Positions 45,868 through 57,354 of a DNA stretch of 64,000 bases are shown one piece after another. Both the position numbers and the translations under genes were made by a program. Source of the stretch: Molanna angustata (Eukaryota > Arthropoda > Insecta > Trichoptera > Molannidae). The notes below the pieces were generated by a model. That model saw only the letters and a list, made by a program, of their open reading frames with translations, ran no database searches and had not been told where the DNA came from. Numbering within the stretch: position 1 is the first letter of the stretch; each line of letters begins with the position of its first letter. The DNA lies in assembly GCA_963576475.1 (NCBI GenBank), contig OY754982.1, forward strand, positions 22,308,336-22,372,335, given 5' to 3'.

Positions 45868-46085
45868 TGAGAATGGAGACGAAGATGAAATATTATAGGA
45901 GACCCGGGAAATCAAAGCACCTACAGGGCTTACGACCTGTCATCATCTGGTTTACGTGATCACTTTATGCACCAATTATGTCTTTTGTAATGAATTCCCT
46001 ATCAATACAATTTTTGAAAGTTCTATATAACACAAAGAAATTTTAACACCATCTATTGAGAAATTGGTTTGTAAACGATGATAGC
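45868..46085 (+). mobile_element. CTCAATAG-ended MITE-like repeat, copy B (Daam intron)
   Basis: TGGAGACGAAGATGAAATAT, GACCCGGGAAATCAAAGCAC and CATCTATTGAGAAATTGG match copy A at 18285 with an internal deletion. It starts about 25 bp after the 59-bp array. Confidence 0.65.
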
Positions 46086-46691
46086 ATCAGTCCTTTGTAC
46101 ATGAGGTGACAATGCTTTCGCACAGATGTCACACCTGAACCGCGCCAGAATTACCTAATTCATATTTACTTTTTAACATTTTAAGATCATCAATGCATTA
46201 TCAGAATTTTTCCACCTTATTTCATTGTCTATTTCTCATTTATTACAATATTTAAAATATCTATGCCTCACGTATTGCAATGATTTATTTAGTGATTTTA
46301 TTTCATGCTTCTACTAAGTGTATTTTAGAAACAGGGACTGCAAAAAGAATAATATCAATCTACAAATGTTGTGACGCAATTATAAATCACTAAACAACCT
46401 GTAAAATATTCACTAAAGTAATGTCAATACATTTGTCATACAAAGATAATCTGTTTTCCCTTAACGTAACACCTGACAACACATTCTGTACAGGATGAAA
46501 TATTTTATTGGTTAGGTACCTACTCAATAATAATTATTGGAAATCAAAATGTGAAATAATAGGTTTATTCTATGGAGAGAATTAAATTATTCCTGTCTTG
46601 GTCTATCGCATTCCAAATCTATCTCTGCACTATTCTTGTCAACATCCGATTGACGATTAATAGTATGATAATTTATGATAGTTTGTTGTAC

Positions 46692-46871
46692 CTATTCATG
46701 TAGTTTCCTAGTGCCAACACAATCTCAAGTAACCGTCTGAGGCGACGCGATCTTGCAACTTGACGTGAAGCTCTCAACACAGCCGCAGCACGAGCAGCCA
46801 CTTCAGCACTGCTACCTCCCCATCTCTTCTTGAACAGGAGAGATCGTACTCGCTCGCGATAATGGGGAATC
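46692..46871 (-). CDS. Daam: Daam exon: FH2 knob region
   Basis: 180 bp, phase 2 in and 2 out. IPHYRERVRSLLFKKRW, then an Ala/Arg-rich segment, and LRRLLEIVLALGNYMN. LLE.VLA.GNYMN is the most conserved FH2 block. Acceptor TTTCAG, donor GTACAA. Visible residues about 736-795. Confidence 0.93.
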
Positions 46872-48011
46872 CTGAAATTGTTATTTAAATACGTATTGTG
46901 AAACATATGTATTTATTGTTGTAATAAAAATATTAAAAACTTTTATTTATACAAATTGTCAATTGATCGAGTAGAGGATCATAATAATTAACTACCACAA
47001 ATTAAATATTTCACAAACCCTGGACATATTTCATTATGACATTGGTAAATTTAGATCTCAGGTGAGGCTGTTGTTGGTTTAATTGCTTAAGATGTAAATT
47101 GTAAAATTCCTGTTCAATAGAGGTTTGTCAACCTAGCTACTTGTTTATTGGATTGTATAAAAGCATTAGGGATTTGTATGTGTTTTGTGATTTCCTACTG
47201 GTTTTGTATGTGTTTTGTGATTTCCTACAAATTTTATAAACATACCTATTCAACAAACAAACAAATCAAAATCCGTCTGATGCGCTCCATCTGATCCACC
47301 CACAGCACCTTTATGGACGCTAGCCTTAAATTTGATCTTCGAAACTAAATTCCGGCTCTATATGGCAGCTCTAAATCATTGTACAACAATATTAGCTAAA
47401 TAAATTCTACATTCTTTCTTGAAATTTGTGATCTTATTTCATACCAGCCACATTTATCAAAGCAATCTGTGAACTGGAAATATAATAAGGTTTGCCTATA
47501 AGACACATTTTACATACCTAACTCGTCTATTTTGGAAAAACTTGAACAAATTAAAGACACATATTTAAAATATATCGTCGCTCTGCATTCAATAGCGCAA
47601 ATGTAACAATAACTTATTAAAACAAACAACAAAAAAAAACAAACTTGTATAATTTTATATTAATCACAACGACAAAATGTAATAGGCCTTAATACTCGAT
47701 GTTACTATTGTATTATACTATGTCTTAACGCTGTTTTTTGTCTAAATTTAACCTAAATAAATAAATAACAAGATTTTACAGGAGGCCGAATAAACTGAAT
47801 AAAGCGCCGGATGCATATTCGCGGTTTTGTTCCATACGACGTTTTAGGAGTTTGGACAATATTTGGGGAATGTTTTGTTAACAAATTCGCGTATTTTAAC
47901 ACTCTGTACCAATATCTTAAAAAAAAACTATTTCACTTAAATTGTCGAATTCGCGGTATTGAACGCCTAGCGACGATATTTAGTTTAATAAATGGATAAT
48001 TAAATTCATAC

Positions 48012-48173
48012 TTTGATATTTCCAGTAAGAATCTGTCAGCTCTTGCTAGATTGTCCAACTCTTCCTGATGCTCTTCCAATAAAGCGGCTTCTTCGGGACT
48101 GGGAGTAAACTTTAGGAGTTGTTCTACCATATCGATTGGTAACTGTTCACCACTGTCCATTGAGAGAATCGCT
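48012..48173 (-). CDS. Daam: Daam exon: FH2
   Basis: 162 bp. AILSMDSGEQLPIDMVEQLL, KFTPSPEEAALLEEH and ADRFLLEISK match FH2 helices (MLEQLLKF.P...E...L). Acceptor ATTACAG, donor GTATGA. Visible residues 682-735. Confidence 0.93.
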
Positions 48174-48301
48174 CTGTAATACAAAAAAAAACAATGTAGG
48201 TATGTTAAACTTTTTGGACTACTAAAATACTGGAGTCCAGATCAAAACAAGTTTTTAAGATGTCATAAGCTCACTTATAATTTTGCAAAACGTGTACAAA
48301 C

Positions 48302-48441
48302 CTACAGATTTCCTCATCGGTCATTTTAAGTTTGGAAAGAAGGATTGTGCAATTTTGTGCTCGTCTTCCATCAATAACAGACAGGATCTTTGTACGAGGT
48401 TTGGTTCCCAATTGTCTTAAGTCTTCAACAGAACCATCGTT
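48302..48441 (-). CDS. Daam: Daam exon: FH2
   Basis: 140 bp. [16 protein letters not shown] then [42 protein letters not shown] contains the Ile essential for actin binding in FH2 domains (family knowledge). Acceptor TTTCAG, donor GTTTGT. Visible residues 636-681. Confidence 0.93.
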
Positions 48442-49198
48442 CTGAAAAAAATATTTATCGTAACAAATTATGATCATTGTAAATGAAAATATTGCTTTAA
48501 TATTAATCACATAAATATAATTTTGAAATTCAAAATAGTGGTACCCTCACATTATTCATCTATTAGTTCATAGTAAGTAAAAATAGTGTTGTGATTGAAT
48601 TTTATTCAAATAATTCTTCTCACTGATGTGATCATACAATAACAAGATGGTTATTTTATAATTGATCAATTAAAAAATAAAAGAATGCTTAGATAATCAC
48701 ATATTATATATTTTTTATGTACAATCATACAAAAAAGTTTGATTAACCACTTGACTGGTTTGAACGAGTCTAACTTCGGTATTGATTTCTTCCATGTATT
48801 GATGAGCTCGAGCCTTACTCAGGCAATTTTTTATAGATTTCTTTAGTAGTGATTTTCCCCAGCAAAATATATTTGTGTATTGACGAGGCTGAATTTACAG
48901 AATTTATTTGTGACCGACTCGAAAAACTATAACAAAACATCTATTGTTATCGCTTAACATATAGAAAAATATTATGGGTGCGTAGAAGTCAAATTTTGGG
49001 TTTTACTTGTTTCGTTTGATAAAGAAAATGTTTACGATGTTTGGATTAATATATTGAGAAAAAGAAAAATAGCTCAATTATTATTAAATCTAATAACAAT
49101 TGCCCTTGAGGTGATTTTCCACAAAAACGGCGCTATACAAGTTATCCAACTATAATAATAATATTTTTTTATGATGAAAAATAGTATTGATTACTTAC

Positions 49199-49534
49199 TG
49201 CTACTCCATTCTTCTGATATGCGCAGAACATCTTGTCAATGACATCCAACTCCATAGCATCGTATAACTTGGTGTCGTCAATCTCACACCAGATGGTTCC
49301 GTGCAGCTTGGTGTCGGGCAGCTTGCTCCAGTTGAAGCTTTTGAGGGGGTTGGATGGCTGGGGGATGTTCTTCTTGACAGACTCCTTGGGGAGCGGAGGG
49401 GGCCCCATGCAGGGGTTGGGGGGTGGTGGTGGTCCCAGGGGCGGGGCCACAGGTGGGGGAGGTGGAGCGAAGGGCGGAGTCGGCGGGGGAGGGGGTGGAG
49501 GAGTGAAACTGTCAGCCGACTTCAGATTGATCAT
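49199..49534 (-). CDS. Daam: Daam exon: FH1 and start of FH2 (lasso)
   Basis: 112 codons, phase 0/0, acceptor TTTTTAG, donor GTAAGT. After MINLKSADSFT come proline runs PPPPPPPTPPFAPPPPP, GPPPPPNP and MGPPPLP: the FH1 that feeds profilin-actin. Then IPQPSNPLKSFNWSKLPDTK and WCEIDDTKLY, the FH2 lasso with the invariant W of NWSKLP. GC-rich compared with surrounding introns. Visible residues 524-635. The FH1 is short compared with vertebrate DAAM1. Confidence 0.95.
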
Positions 49535-49930
49535 CTAAAAACAATTTAATAATTTCATATAAAAATTACAATAAAAGAATGAACAAGTCTTCTGCTTCGG
49601 TAAACGCTTCTATCACCTCACTACACTATTACCTCTGTGCAATACTACTGCATTGTGTCAAAGCGAAATTGTATCAAAAATATGTGCTCTCAGAAAGGAA
49701 ACATATGTTAAAATCAACCAAACGACAGAGTATTGATTATTCTTTAAAGGTTTGGTTAGTTAATTACGAAACTTACTATGTATTTTAGTATAATTTACAT
49801 TTATTTATTTTTTTCAATAAATAAAGATAGCAAAGTTTTCGAGGAAAATTTTTTTAATGACTGTTTTTTTATATTTTCTTTCTTATTGAATATAGGTATT
49901 TTTTACATTATTTTATTTTACATAACCTAC

Positions 49931-50135
49931 TTCTCAGGCAACTAACAGGTACTATGTCAAATATTTATTTAACACGCACCCAATAACATGTTGCCACATC
50001 CTGGAGACTTACGATATTGATCGTCTCACAGATCCAGACTGAAAACACAATTAAAAACTGTGTCTCCACCGGGAATCGAACCCGGAACCTTTGGATCAGC
50101 TGTCAGATACCTAGCCAACTGAGCCACGAAGGCTG
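49931..50135 (-). mobile_element. tRNA-derived SINE, family 2 (Daam intron)
   Basis: Minus-strand copy: head GCCTTCGTGGCTCAGTTGG, B box GGGTTCGATTCCCGG, tail CTGTTAGTTGCCTGAGAAG. Full length relative to 52826-53048. Confidence 0.8.
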
Positions 50136-50752
50136 ACATGGCATGAAAAAGGTAAATCTTGCACCTAGGAGTGGTTGCATTTACCAGTGTGTATCCTCTC
50201 TATTGGTGAAAATTACAGATTTATATGTATATTATTTCAATATAAATTGTACTTGTATATTAGTTGTACCTATAAAATCTGTCTGTTTGTGAAATATGTA
50301 CTTACTGTTACTGAAATATGTAAAAAAAAATAATTTTGTTTTTCAGAAATGTTCCCGGGTGTGCGCTGAACAAATCACCAAGTTTCATTGTAATCAGATG
50401 GATGGTATAAGAGCACAAAAAGGACTTACAAAGATACAAATGATACTAAAATCTACAATTTTTACCTACAGAAAGGAGATGTACACTGGTAAACACAACC
50501 GCTCCCAGGTGCCAGACGTACCTTTTACATACCCATATTCAATAAGGATGGAAATATTAAAATACCAACCATTAAATAATGAATAGTTTCTAAACGTTGT
50601 TATCTCATGGACTATAAATAAACAAATTACTCTCTGATAAAGGTGAGACTTCAAATATTTAGACCATCATTAAATTTCTTATATCGACTACATTGTTTCA
50701 TTTCACTACAAGTTCTTGCGACACAACAAATATTTTTTGACAAATTATTAAC

Positions 50753-51040
50753 ATCTCAATAGAGACGAAGTTGGAATATTATAAGAGAACCAGAAACTCA
50801 AGGCACCTACAGGGCTTACGATCTGTCATCGGCTGGTTTACGTGATCACTTAATGCGCTTGCGCAACGTTCACCAATTATGCCTTCTTATTGAGTTCCCT
50901 TATCAATACAATTTTGAAAGTTCTATATATTTTAACAATGAGAAACTGATCGTTTGAAAATAAGCCAAAAAACACAATCGCCACCTATGAAGTAACGACG
51001 AAACCTTTTTGTAACGCCACCTATTGAGAAATTGGTGTAT
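50753..51040 (+). mobile_element. CTCAATAG-ended MITE-like repeat, copy C (Daam intron)
   Basis: ATCTCAATAGAGACGAAGTT to CCACCTATTGAGAAATTGG, with the same interior as copy A. Confidence 0.7.
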
Positions 51041-51360
51041 ACGCAAATTTAAAAAATATTTGATTTACAACATAAATTTTTCTAATAAGATCTATTCAGG
51101 TAGGTACATTTACGATAAACATATTTTTTAAACAATGATTTTAAAAGTAAGAGAAAAAAAGAAATCCATACAGTGAAAGTTTAAACTTAAGCACGTTGGT
51201 CATGTTATGAAATGCAGAAAAATGCCTGATTTTCCATATCATAATATTTGGCAAATAACATGGCTAAAGAATCTTTCATATACAAGGATAACAGATATAA
51301 GGCACTCAAGAAGAATGAGAGATTTTTTATTTTGAAAAAGATATCTTAATAAAGGTGTAC

Positions 51361-51435
51361 CTTAGCGTCATCTGGTATACTTCCTTCGCTCACTAATTTT
51401 TCAATCCTTAGCCTTTCTGCTTTCTCTTGAGAAAC
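51361..51435 (-). CDS. Daam: Daam exon: short linker before FH1
   Basis: 75 bp, phase 0/0, acceptor TTTCTAG, donor GTACAC. Reads VSQEKAERLRIEKLVS then EGSIPDDAK, the end of the coiled coil and start of the FH1 linker. Assigned from phase and splice sites as well as sequence. Visible residues 499-523. Confidence 0.8.
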
Positions 51436-52290
51436 CTAGAAATATTAAAACAATAATCAGAAACAAGTTGGTTTGCAAAACAATTTTCAGCTTTAAGTTT
51501 TTTCAGCAGATTTTTTTTAAAGATTGAAAACCTATATATCGTTAGTAGTTAGTAGGTATAAATCGACTTGCTCTAATAACAATGTCGGATCTGTAAAAAT
51601 GTAATTTTACAGGAGAGCGAAATGAAAGAAAAAACAATATGCTGGCAAATGAATATAATGAATTCAAAATAAAAATAAAAAATAAAATTAACTTATTAAA
51701 TTTGACTGATTTTTAAATTATTAACTTCTTTTTGTATAGATAATAATTATGTATTATAATAATTTGTGTCTTTTGTATTTAAATGTCTCCTTTACACACG
51801 AATGCTTGCACTCTGGTAAAAGGAAATATGTTTTTACTTACTGTGTATCTTTTTCTATATTTGTTTTTTTTTTTTTTTTTGTATTATAAATTTAATCAAA
51901 TAAAAAAAATGTTTGTTCCTTGTAAAACTTACAGTTTTAAGGCAATATTTTGAAATTGCAATTGTTGAAATGTTATTTAAGAATTTTATGAAAATTTGCT
52001 ACGCTTTGAGATATTGCATATCCACATCAAACTACAATTATGGATGTACCAGATCCAACACTTTTTTTGCATTTTACATTCCATGTTAAAACGATGGATC
52101 TGCCACTCACAGCGTTTAGAAACATTATTTTTCCAGTAAACAATGACGGATATGGTAGTTAAAGAGTACATTCACTTAATTAGTTGAAGAATTAAAATAT
52201 GTCATAATACAAATCCATTTTAAATATTCTATCGAAGACTCCATAAACGTTGTTGAAACTACCACACCTGAATCACTATTTGTGCCATAC

Positions 52291-52446
52291 CTGATGTTCT
52301 AGTTGTGCCACCCTATGTTGAGCTTGTCTTGCCTTGGCTGCAGTATCTGCATGGGCAGCTGCTTCTCTCTCCAGCCTTTCCTTAAGCCTCTGGGCAGACA
52401 CTTCCAGATCCTCCTTTTCTTGACCTCGAAGATCTAACTCTCTTTC
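52291..52446 (-). CDS. Daam: Daam exon: coiled coil
   Basis: 52 codons, phase 0/0, acceptor TTACAG, donor GTATGG. ERELDLRGQEKEDLEVSAQR, LKERLEREAAAHADTAAKAR and QAQHRVAQLEHQ: continuous charged heptad helix that places the FH1FH2 dimer after the FH3. Visible residues 447-498. Confidence 0.92.
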
Positions 52447-52556
52447 CTGTAACATCATCACATTTGACAATGATCATATCTTTCAATAACCATAATTGAT
52501 TATTTGCAGCACCAAATTCTTAATGAATAACTATAATAAATTAACTTCATATTATT

Positions 52557-52735
52557 TTTTTTAAATAAAAATGAATATGTCCTTGTTAAACAAGTACATA
52601 TACATCTTCCTACGTTCCCTAAAATAAGCAAAAATACTTGTGCTATAGGTGAACGAAATTGGTCGAGGCAGGATTCCAACTCGCGACCACTGGGTTACTA
52701 GCCCAGCGTGCTAACCGCTCTGCCATCGACACATC
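52557..52735 (-). mobile_element. tRNA-derived SINE, family 3 (Daam intron)
   Basis: On the minus strand the head GTCGATGGCAGAGCGGTTAG, anticodon-like arm CTGGGCTAGTAACCCAG and a degenerate T arm (GCGAGTTGGAATCCTGC) resemble a tRNA-Thr(AGT), but the T stem and one acceptor pair are broken. A body and the tail GATGTATATGTACTTGTTTA follow. The same tail recurs at the right edge of the window (63962-64000). Confidence 0.7.
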
Positions 52736-52825
52736 TGACTCATTTAACTTGTCAATTCACTTTTATAAGCAATCTATAGGTACTGAATATTGATTCAGGA
52801 AAATATAATACATCGGTATAAAAAT

Positions 52826-53048
52826 CGGCCTTCGTGGCTCAGTTGGTTGGGTATCTGACTGCTGATCCAAAGGTCCCGGGTTCGATTCCCAATGGAGACA
52901 CAGTTTTTAATTGTGTTTTCAGTCTGGATCTGTGAGACGATTAATATCGTAAGTCTCCAGAATGGGGCAACTTGTTATTAGATGCGTGTTAAATTGATAT
53001 TTGACATGTACCTATTAGGTGCCCGAGAAGCAATATTAAATAAATAAA
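52826..53048 (+). mobile_element. tRNA-derived SINE, family 2, full copy (Daam intron)
   Basis: The tRNA-like head CGGCCTTCGTGGCTCAGTTG has an A box and the B box GGGTTCGATTCCCAATG. The body TCAGTCTGGATCTGTGAGAC and tail GGTGCCCGAGAAGCAAT follow, ending in AAATAAATAAA. Two minus-strand relatives are at 20258 and 49931. Confidence 0.8.
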
Positions 53049-53241
53049 AGCAAGATAAAATGAAATAATATTATTTATGGATGTTATAAAAATAGACATT
53101 TATGTGTGCACAATAATGGGCTCCATCACTAGTACTTACCTACATGTTAAAAGAACAATATTGTGCCAAAAGAAAATTTACTGTTTTCAATATTTTTCAA
53201 TAGATGGGGTATTAAAAATCAGAAATAGACAAATTTTATAC

Positions 53242-53579
53242 CTTTTGTGTGAGTTTCTCATTGATCTCAGAGTTTTCCCTTTCCAACGTTTCCGCCTTGG
53301 ATCTGGCTGCGACCAACTCTTCCTCCTTGGCCAGCAAATGAACAATCTCTGCCACGTTGATGTCAATGGGTGTCACGTCAGGATTGCTGATCTTCCCATG
53401 ACTCTGAAGGGATCCGTTGCCCTTTTCTGATTGGTCGATGGAGAGTGTAGAAGACTTATCTGCGTTGAGGTTCTCCTGTGAGCTGGTCGAGTTTGTAGAG
53501 TTGCACGTCGACTGAAGAACTATTTGTTGAACTATTCTGTCCAAGAGAAGCCAGTGCTGAGCATGCGGATTATACTCCA
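53242..53579 (-). CDS. Daam: Daam exon: end of FH3, linker and coiled coil
   Basis: 338 bp. EYNPHAQHWLLLDRIVQQIV ends the FH3 armadillo-like domain. A Ser/Asn/Thr-rich linker of about 50 residues follows. Then INVAEIVHLLAKEEELVAAR and KAETLERENSEINEKLTQK begin the coiled coil. Acceptor TTTTCAG, donor GTATAA. Visible residues 334-446. Confidence 0.93.
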
Positions 53580-54171
53580 CTGAAAAAATAAAATTCAATT
53601 ATTTGTTTTATTACTTTTCACATTTTTTAAATATTGCAATAGAAGGTTCCCTTCTAAAGAAGATGATTTCCTTCTCTTAGACTCAATAAAGAGTCAATTC
53701 TGATGTAGCTATGAGGGTAATCTCCAGCTTCTCATCATTGTTTTGGGTATCTTCCTAGTCGATGCTGTCTATTTGGTATCCCATGCTGAGTCATGTATGG
53801 AATCCTCAAGGAATTCATTCTATGTACATTTTGATACCAATACCTTCTATGTTGTCACCCCTATCTGACCACATTCAAGTAAATGTTTATAGATGTTGAC
53901 GGAGAATGTAGCAAATACCATGAACTTATGTGTCCATGTTAAAAAAACTGCAAATAATTGATCACCTGCATGAAGCTCTGTATCGAAGGATCCTGGAAAG
54001 CATATCCAATAAAAGTTCCAGGAGTTATTCGCTGACCTGATGTAGTGAACTTATTAAGTTGACTATAGAATTTTCAATCACTGAAACCCTTCGATCTGCC
54101 CAAGACCGTCCAACATGGAATCGGATCATTAAGCGAAACATTGAGTGAAGCTGCCATCATCAGTCATGAGG

Positions 54172-54236
54172 TCAAGGAGGAAGAAAAAAAACGAAATGTT
54201 CAGAATTGTGAAAATCGTCAATGAGCTTATACTCAC
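54172..54236 (-). other. Intron sequence read through by an open frame
   Basis: The open frame of the next exon extends here past its GTGAGT donor at 54236-54231. The downstream exon at 53579 restores the phase, so this part is intron. Confidence 0.85.
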
Positions 54237-54464
54237 ATGGTAACAGTAGACAATGTTCTAACAAAGACATTAGATGTGGATACGCCGCAGTATGTGACAG
54301 TTTCCTTCTGATGAGATCAAACATGGCTCCAGCGCTCTTTGTGTCCACATGAGTCTTGTCATACCGTCGAGCCAACTCCTTTTCATCCTCGGTGCGGACC
54401 ATTTCGAAGAAGTCAATGTGCCGGTCCAATGTTTCGTTTTCGTGCAGACGTAACTTGTCGATAA
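54237..54464 (-). CDS. Daam: Daam exon: FH3 (armadillo repeats)
   Basis: 228 bp, phase 1 in and 1 out. [51 protein letters not shown] and [17 protein letters not shown] correspond to the C-terminal half of the DID/FH3, which docks the DAD. Acceptor TTTCAG, donor GTGAGT. Visible residues 258-333. Confidence 0.93.
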
Positions 54465-54516
54465 CTGAAATAAGATAAACAAACATAACTCAAGTAAATT
54501 ACCACTAAAGAAAACT

Positions 54517-54625
54517 TAAGTGTCCCACAAGGAAGTGTACTAGGGCCAATTATGTTCTACATCTACATTAATGACCTGATAAACTTCACATAGACTGTGA
54601 TAGAAATAAGCTGTTTATGTTTATA
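54517..54625 (+). mobile_element. LINE reverse-transcriptase fragment (Daam intron)
   Basis: Reads LSVPQGSVLGPIMFYIYIND, the B/C region of a Jockey/CR1-type reverse transcriptase, about 35 codons before a stop. Confidence 0.75.
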
Positions 54626-54704
54626 ACTGAATGATATTAAAAAATGTTCAAATAAACTCGGAAGTGATTTGGGATTAACAGTCAAAATAAACAAATATTT
54701 ATAC

Positions 54705-54933
54705 CTGGTTGTATTCCAAGCATCAAGAACTCGTATCGTAAATGTAATCTGAATTCTAAGCTCTCCACTCCAGGTCCATAGTTGAGGACGGCGTTAATAA
54801 ATGACATAATGGCAGTCTTTAGATTGACCTCATCTCGGTACACTCCTGTAGAACGATCTAAGTCATTCATTATCCCCTGGAACCGTGTTCTCTCAAATGC
54901 ATACTTCTGATAGTGTAACATGGCTTCCAACAC
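54705..54933 (-). CDS. Daam: Daam exon: FH3 / DID
   Basis: 229 bp, phase 0 in and 1 out. [60 protein letters not shown] and [11 protein letters not shown]: the most conserved part of the DID. Acceptor TTTTAG, donor GTATAA. Visible residues 182-257. Confidence 0.95.
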
Positions 54934-55431
54934 CTAAAAGAAAAAATATACAATTTACTAATCAAACAATGACTTTCAATAACATTAATAACATTGGTAT
55001 GTTTATAAAAAAAGTCTTCATTATTCATCCGCCAAGTAAAAGAAACACGATCTTTGATCTTTTTTGTATTAAGAGGAAGAAGAAAGAAATTTTTAAATTC
55101 AAAAACAGCTCTCAATATGATCTGTGCGTAATTATGACATTTGATTTTTTTTAATCCTTACCTAAAACCAAATTTAATATTTTTTCATGTTAATAAAGAA
55201 TACCTTGAGTATCTTTTTGCTTTCTTTGACGAAAAACAGAACTGTTTTTTAATTTTTAGATGGTAAAATGTTTTTTTAAGGCGATTTATGTATGAAACTC
55301 TATTTGCCTTAATTTTGGACTGAGTCACTTTCGTTCTCACCGTGTGATGTATAGACAATCGCACTAAGTTCAAAAATGATTGTCAGCATATAAATTTTGC
55401 AATTTATCAATATTTAATATCATATAATTAC

Positions 55432-55572
55432 CTTCTTGTGACCACCAGGCACCAAACACACAGCTCCAAGGATTTCCAAAGCTGCGATCTTAGTCTTGAT
55501 ATTCTCTGTGTTTAAAGATTGTGCTACAGTATTGATGCTGGTTGGATGTGCTAGAACATGAGCTCGTCCATT
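55432..55572 (-). CDS. Daam: Daam exon: GBD/DID
   Basis: 47 codons, phase 0/0, acceptor TTTCAG, donor [46 protein letters not shown] then GGHKK, an armadillo-type repeat of the DID. Visible residues 135-181. Too short for an ATG-based search, but unambiguous. Confidence 0.93.
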
Positions 55573-55790
55573 CTGAAAATTATATTGACATAACATAACT
55601 ATAGGTAATTTAATAAGTGTAATAATATTTAATGATATTTATTGCCTGAATTTAATTTACATTTCTGTGTGAAAAACCTAAATAAATTATTACTAAAGTA
55701 TTGTATTGTTGAGTAAAATTTTGATTTTAACTATTAATAGATAAGAAGCAAGATTCAAATTGTCTTCAGAAAATGTGTTATTTAATAAAA

Positions 55791-55960
55791 CAGCCCCCGT
55801 AGACAATGTGTCATTCAACTCAAGAAAAGAAACAAGAAAAGATAACTCAATGTATGGAAGTGACAGTTGTCACGTGACTGGCAATTGTCACTTCCATACA
55901 TAAAGTTATATTTTCTTGTTTCTTTTCTTGAGCTAAATGAAACGTTGTCTAGGGGGGCAG
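55791..55960. mobile_element. Palindromic MITE centred on CACGTG, copy 2 (Daam intron)
   Basis: A 170-bp near-perfect hairpin. The left end CAGCCCCCGTAGACAATGTG pairs with ACGTTGTCTAGGGGGGC-type sequence at the right end, with the internal stem CTCAATGTATGGAAGTGACA and centre TCACGTGA. The truncated relative is at 18131-18262. Confidence 0.85.
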
Positions 55961-56267
55961 TTCTGTTACATCCACATGAAATTAATGACCTAAGTACTAA
56001 TTAATAAAGTTATTTTTCTACACATGGAATCAGATATCCCAAACTACCTAAAAAACCTCGCAGTTAAAATCATAAGATATAAATATTGGCAAATAATTTT
56101 AAATAATAAGGGAGACGGTTTGCACAGATTCTGACCAAGCAAAAAACCGAGCTCTGTGCAACTGATGTGATTTCTTAAGTTATTTGCCAATAATCCAAAT
56201 ATTTAACAAAACATAAATAGTTTTGCAATGAACTTTATCAATCAGTCCAATTAAATATCAAACTTAC

Positions 56268-56501
56268 AGTATTGTTCATGAGAGCTTTGAGGCATCCAAT
56301 GAGGCTGGTGTGTAGACCAGTCTGCGCTGTATGATAGTCCATCTTCTCTAGAACATCGAGCACTGTAGCCAATCCATCTAATTCTATAAATTGCAGCACA
56401 AATGAATGTGTCGAGGTTCTTAGGGCGGTCTTCAAGCCGTCCGTTTGATAGATCCTCTGCTGTAACTCTTCTTCTGGAATGGTCTCACATGCTGATAATG
56501 T
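56268..56501 (-). CDS. Daam: Daam exon: GBD
   Basis: 78 codons, phase 0/0, acceptor GTTACAG, donor GTAAGT. TLSACETIPEEELQQRIYQT, DGLKTALRTSTHSFVLQFIE, MDYHTAQTGLHTSLI and GCLKALMNNT: the Rho-GTPase-binding and first armadillo helices. Visible residues 57-134. Confidence 0.95.
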
Positions 56502-56629
56502 CTGTAACAAAAAATAACCAGTTTATCAACAAAAAGACCTAAGTGATGAAGTTACATCATCTTAATCAATATAAATATTTAAAGGAAAACAAAAAAGAAA
56601 TATGAAATAATTGAATATTCCTTCTACAT

Positions 56630-56880
56630 CCATCCACTCTCTCCTTCCTTTCCTCTTTGCCATTTAAGCTTTGCAACTCAATCCATGATATCAACAACTT
56701 TTATCTGGCATCATATTTCCTCATCTCTAATTCTGTCTCTTAGACTTACGCCTAGCATTTGCTTCTCCATGAATCTTTGAGTGCATTTTAGCTTATGTAT
56801 GGTACGTGCAGTAAGTGTGATAGTGTCCAGACCAAACGTAAGCACAGGCAGGACACATGTTAAAAACATTTTTCTCTTTA
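56630..56880 (-). mobile_element. RTE-like LINE remnant (Daam intron)
   Basis: The minus strand reads MFLTCVLPVLTFGLDTITLT, RFMEKQMLGVSLRDRIRDEE, and after stops KVVDIMD and VAKLKWQRG. These blocks lie between the reverse transcriptase and C terminus of RTE-like LINEs. Confidence 0.75.
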
Positions 56881-57074
56881 GACTTATGGGAATATATTTG
56901 TTTTTTTAAGACATGCTTAAGTTTCCCAAAGGCTCTCAACCTAGTCCATTGGGAGTACCTACTTCAATACCCAAGGTGAGTAAAACTCATAGTTCAGAAT
57001 CTCCAGACAGCCATTAGATCGGTCAGCCTCAAGGATTCTCGAGGAAGCAAAAACTCGAAACACGGAAAAAATAC

Positions 57075-57260
57075 AGAAATTAAAGTAGCGAAATATAATA
57101 TCAGAACCATGCGCCTAGAAGAAGATAGACTTAGACAGGAAAAAGAACAATAATACTATTGTAACAAATTAATTTAGGAGATTTCATGTTGCTAAGGTTG
57201 GTTGGATGAAATTTGCCGTATGGCAATAAATTCATCTTTGTGTGTTTACTCTACATGAAG
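57075..57260 (+). mobile_element. RTE-like LINE fragment: endonuclease start joined to a 3' tail (Daam intron)
   Basis: KVAKYNIRTMRLEEDRLRQE is the start of an RTE-type endonuclease domain (normally W/YN(V/I)RT). About 60 bp later comes the tail GGTTGGATGAAATTTGCCGT, TATGGCAATAAATTCATC. Endonuclease start and tail so close together imply a large internal deletion. Confidence 0.6.
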
Positions 57261-57354
57261 ATTAAATAAATAAAGGACAAAATAGGACTCAACATAAAAC
57301 TCAGCTGTTTTTAGATCATACATGCACTACTACTATTCTGGTATGATCATATAA

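Noticed and set aside
49233..49549. Glycine-rich open frame on the plus strand.
   Set aside because: Antisense of the proline-rich FH1 of Daam.
50296..50586. 96-codon open frame in a Daam intron.
   Set aside because: No recognisable motif, and intronic; probably chance.
52660..52735. Possible tRNA-Thr gene.
   Set aside because: T stem and acceptor pair broken, followed by a SINE body and tail present elsewhere.
52826..52900. Possible tRNA gene with good A and B boxes.
   Set aside because: Part of a 220-bp SINE repeated at 20258 and 49931.
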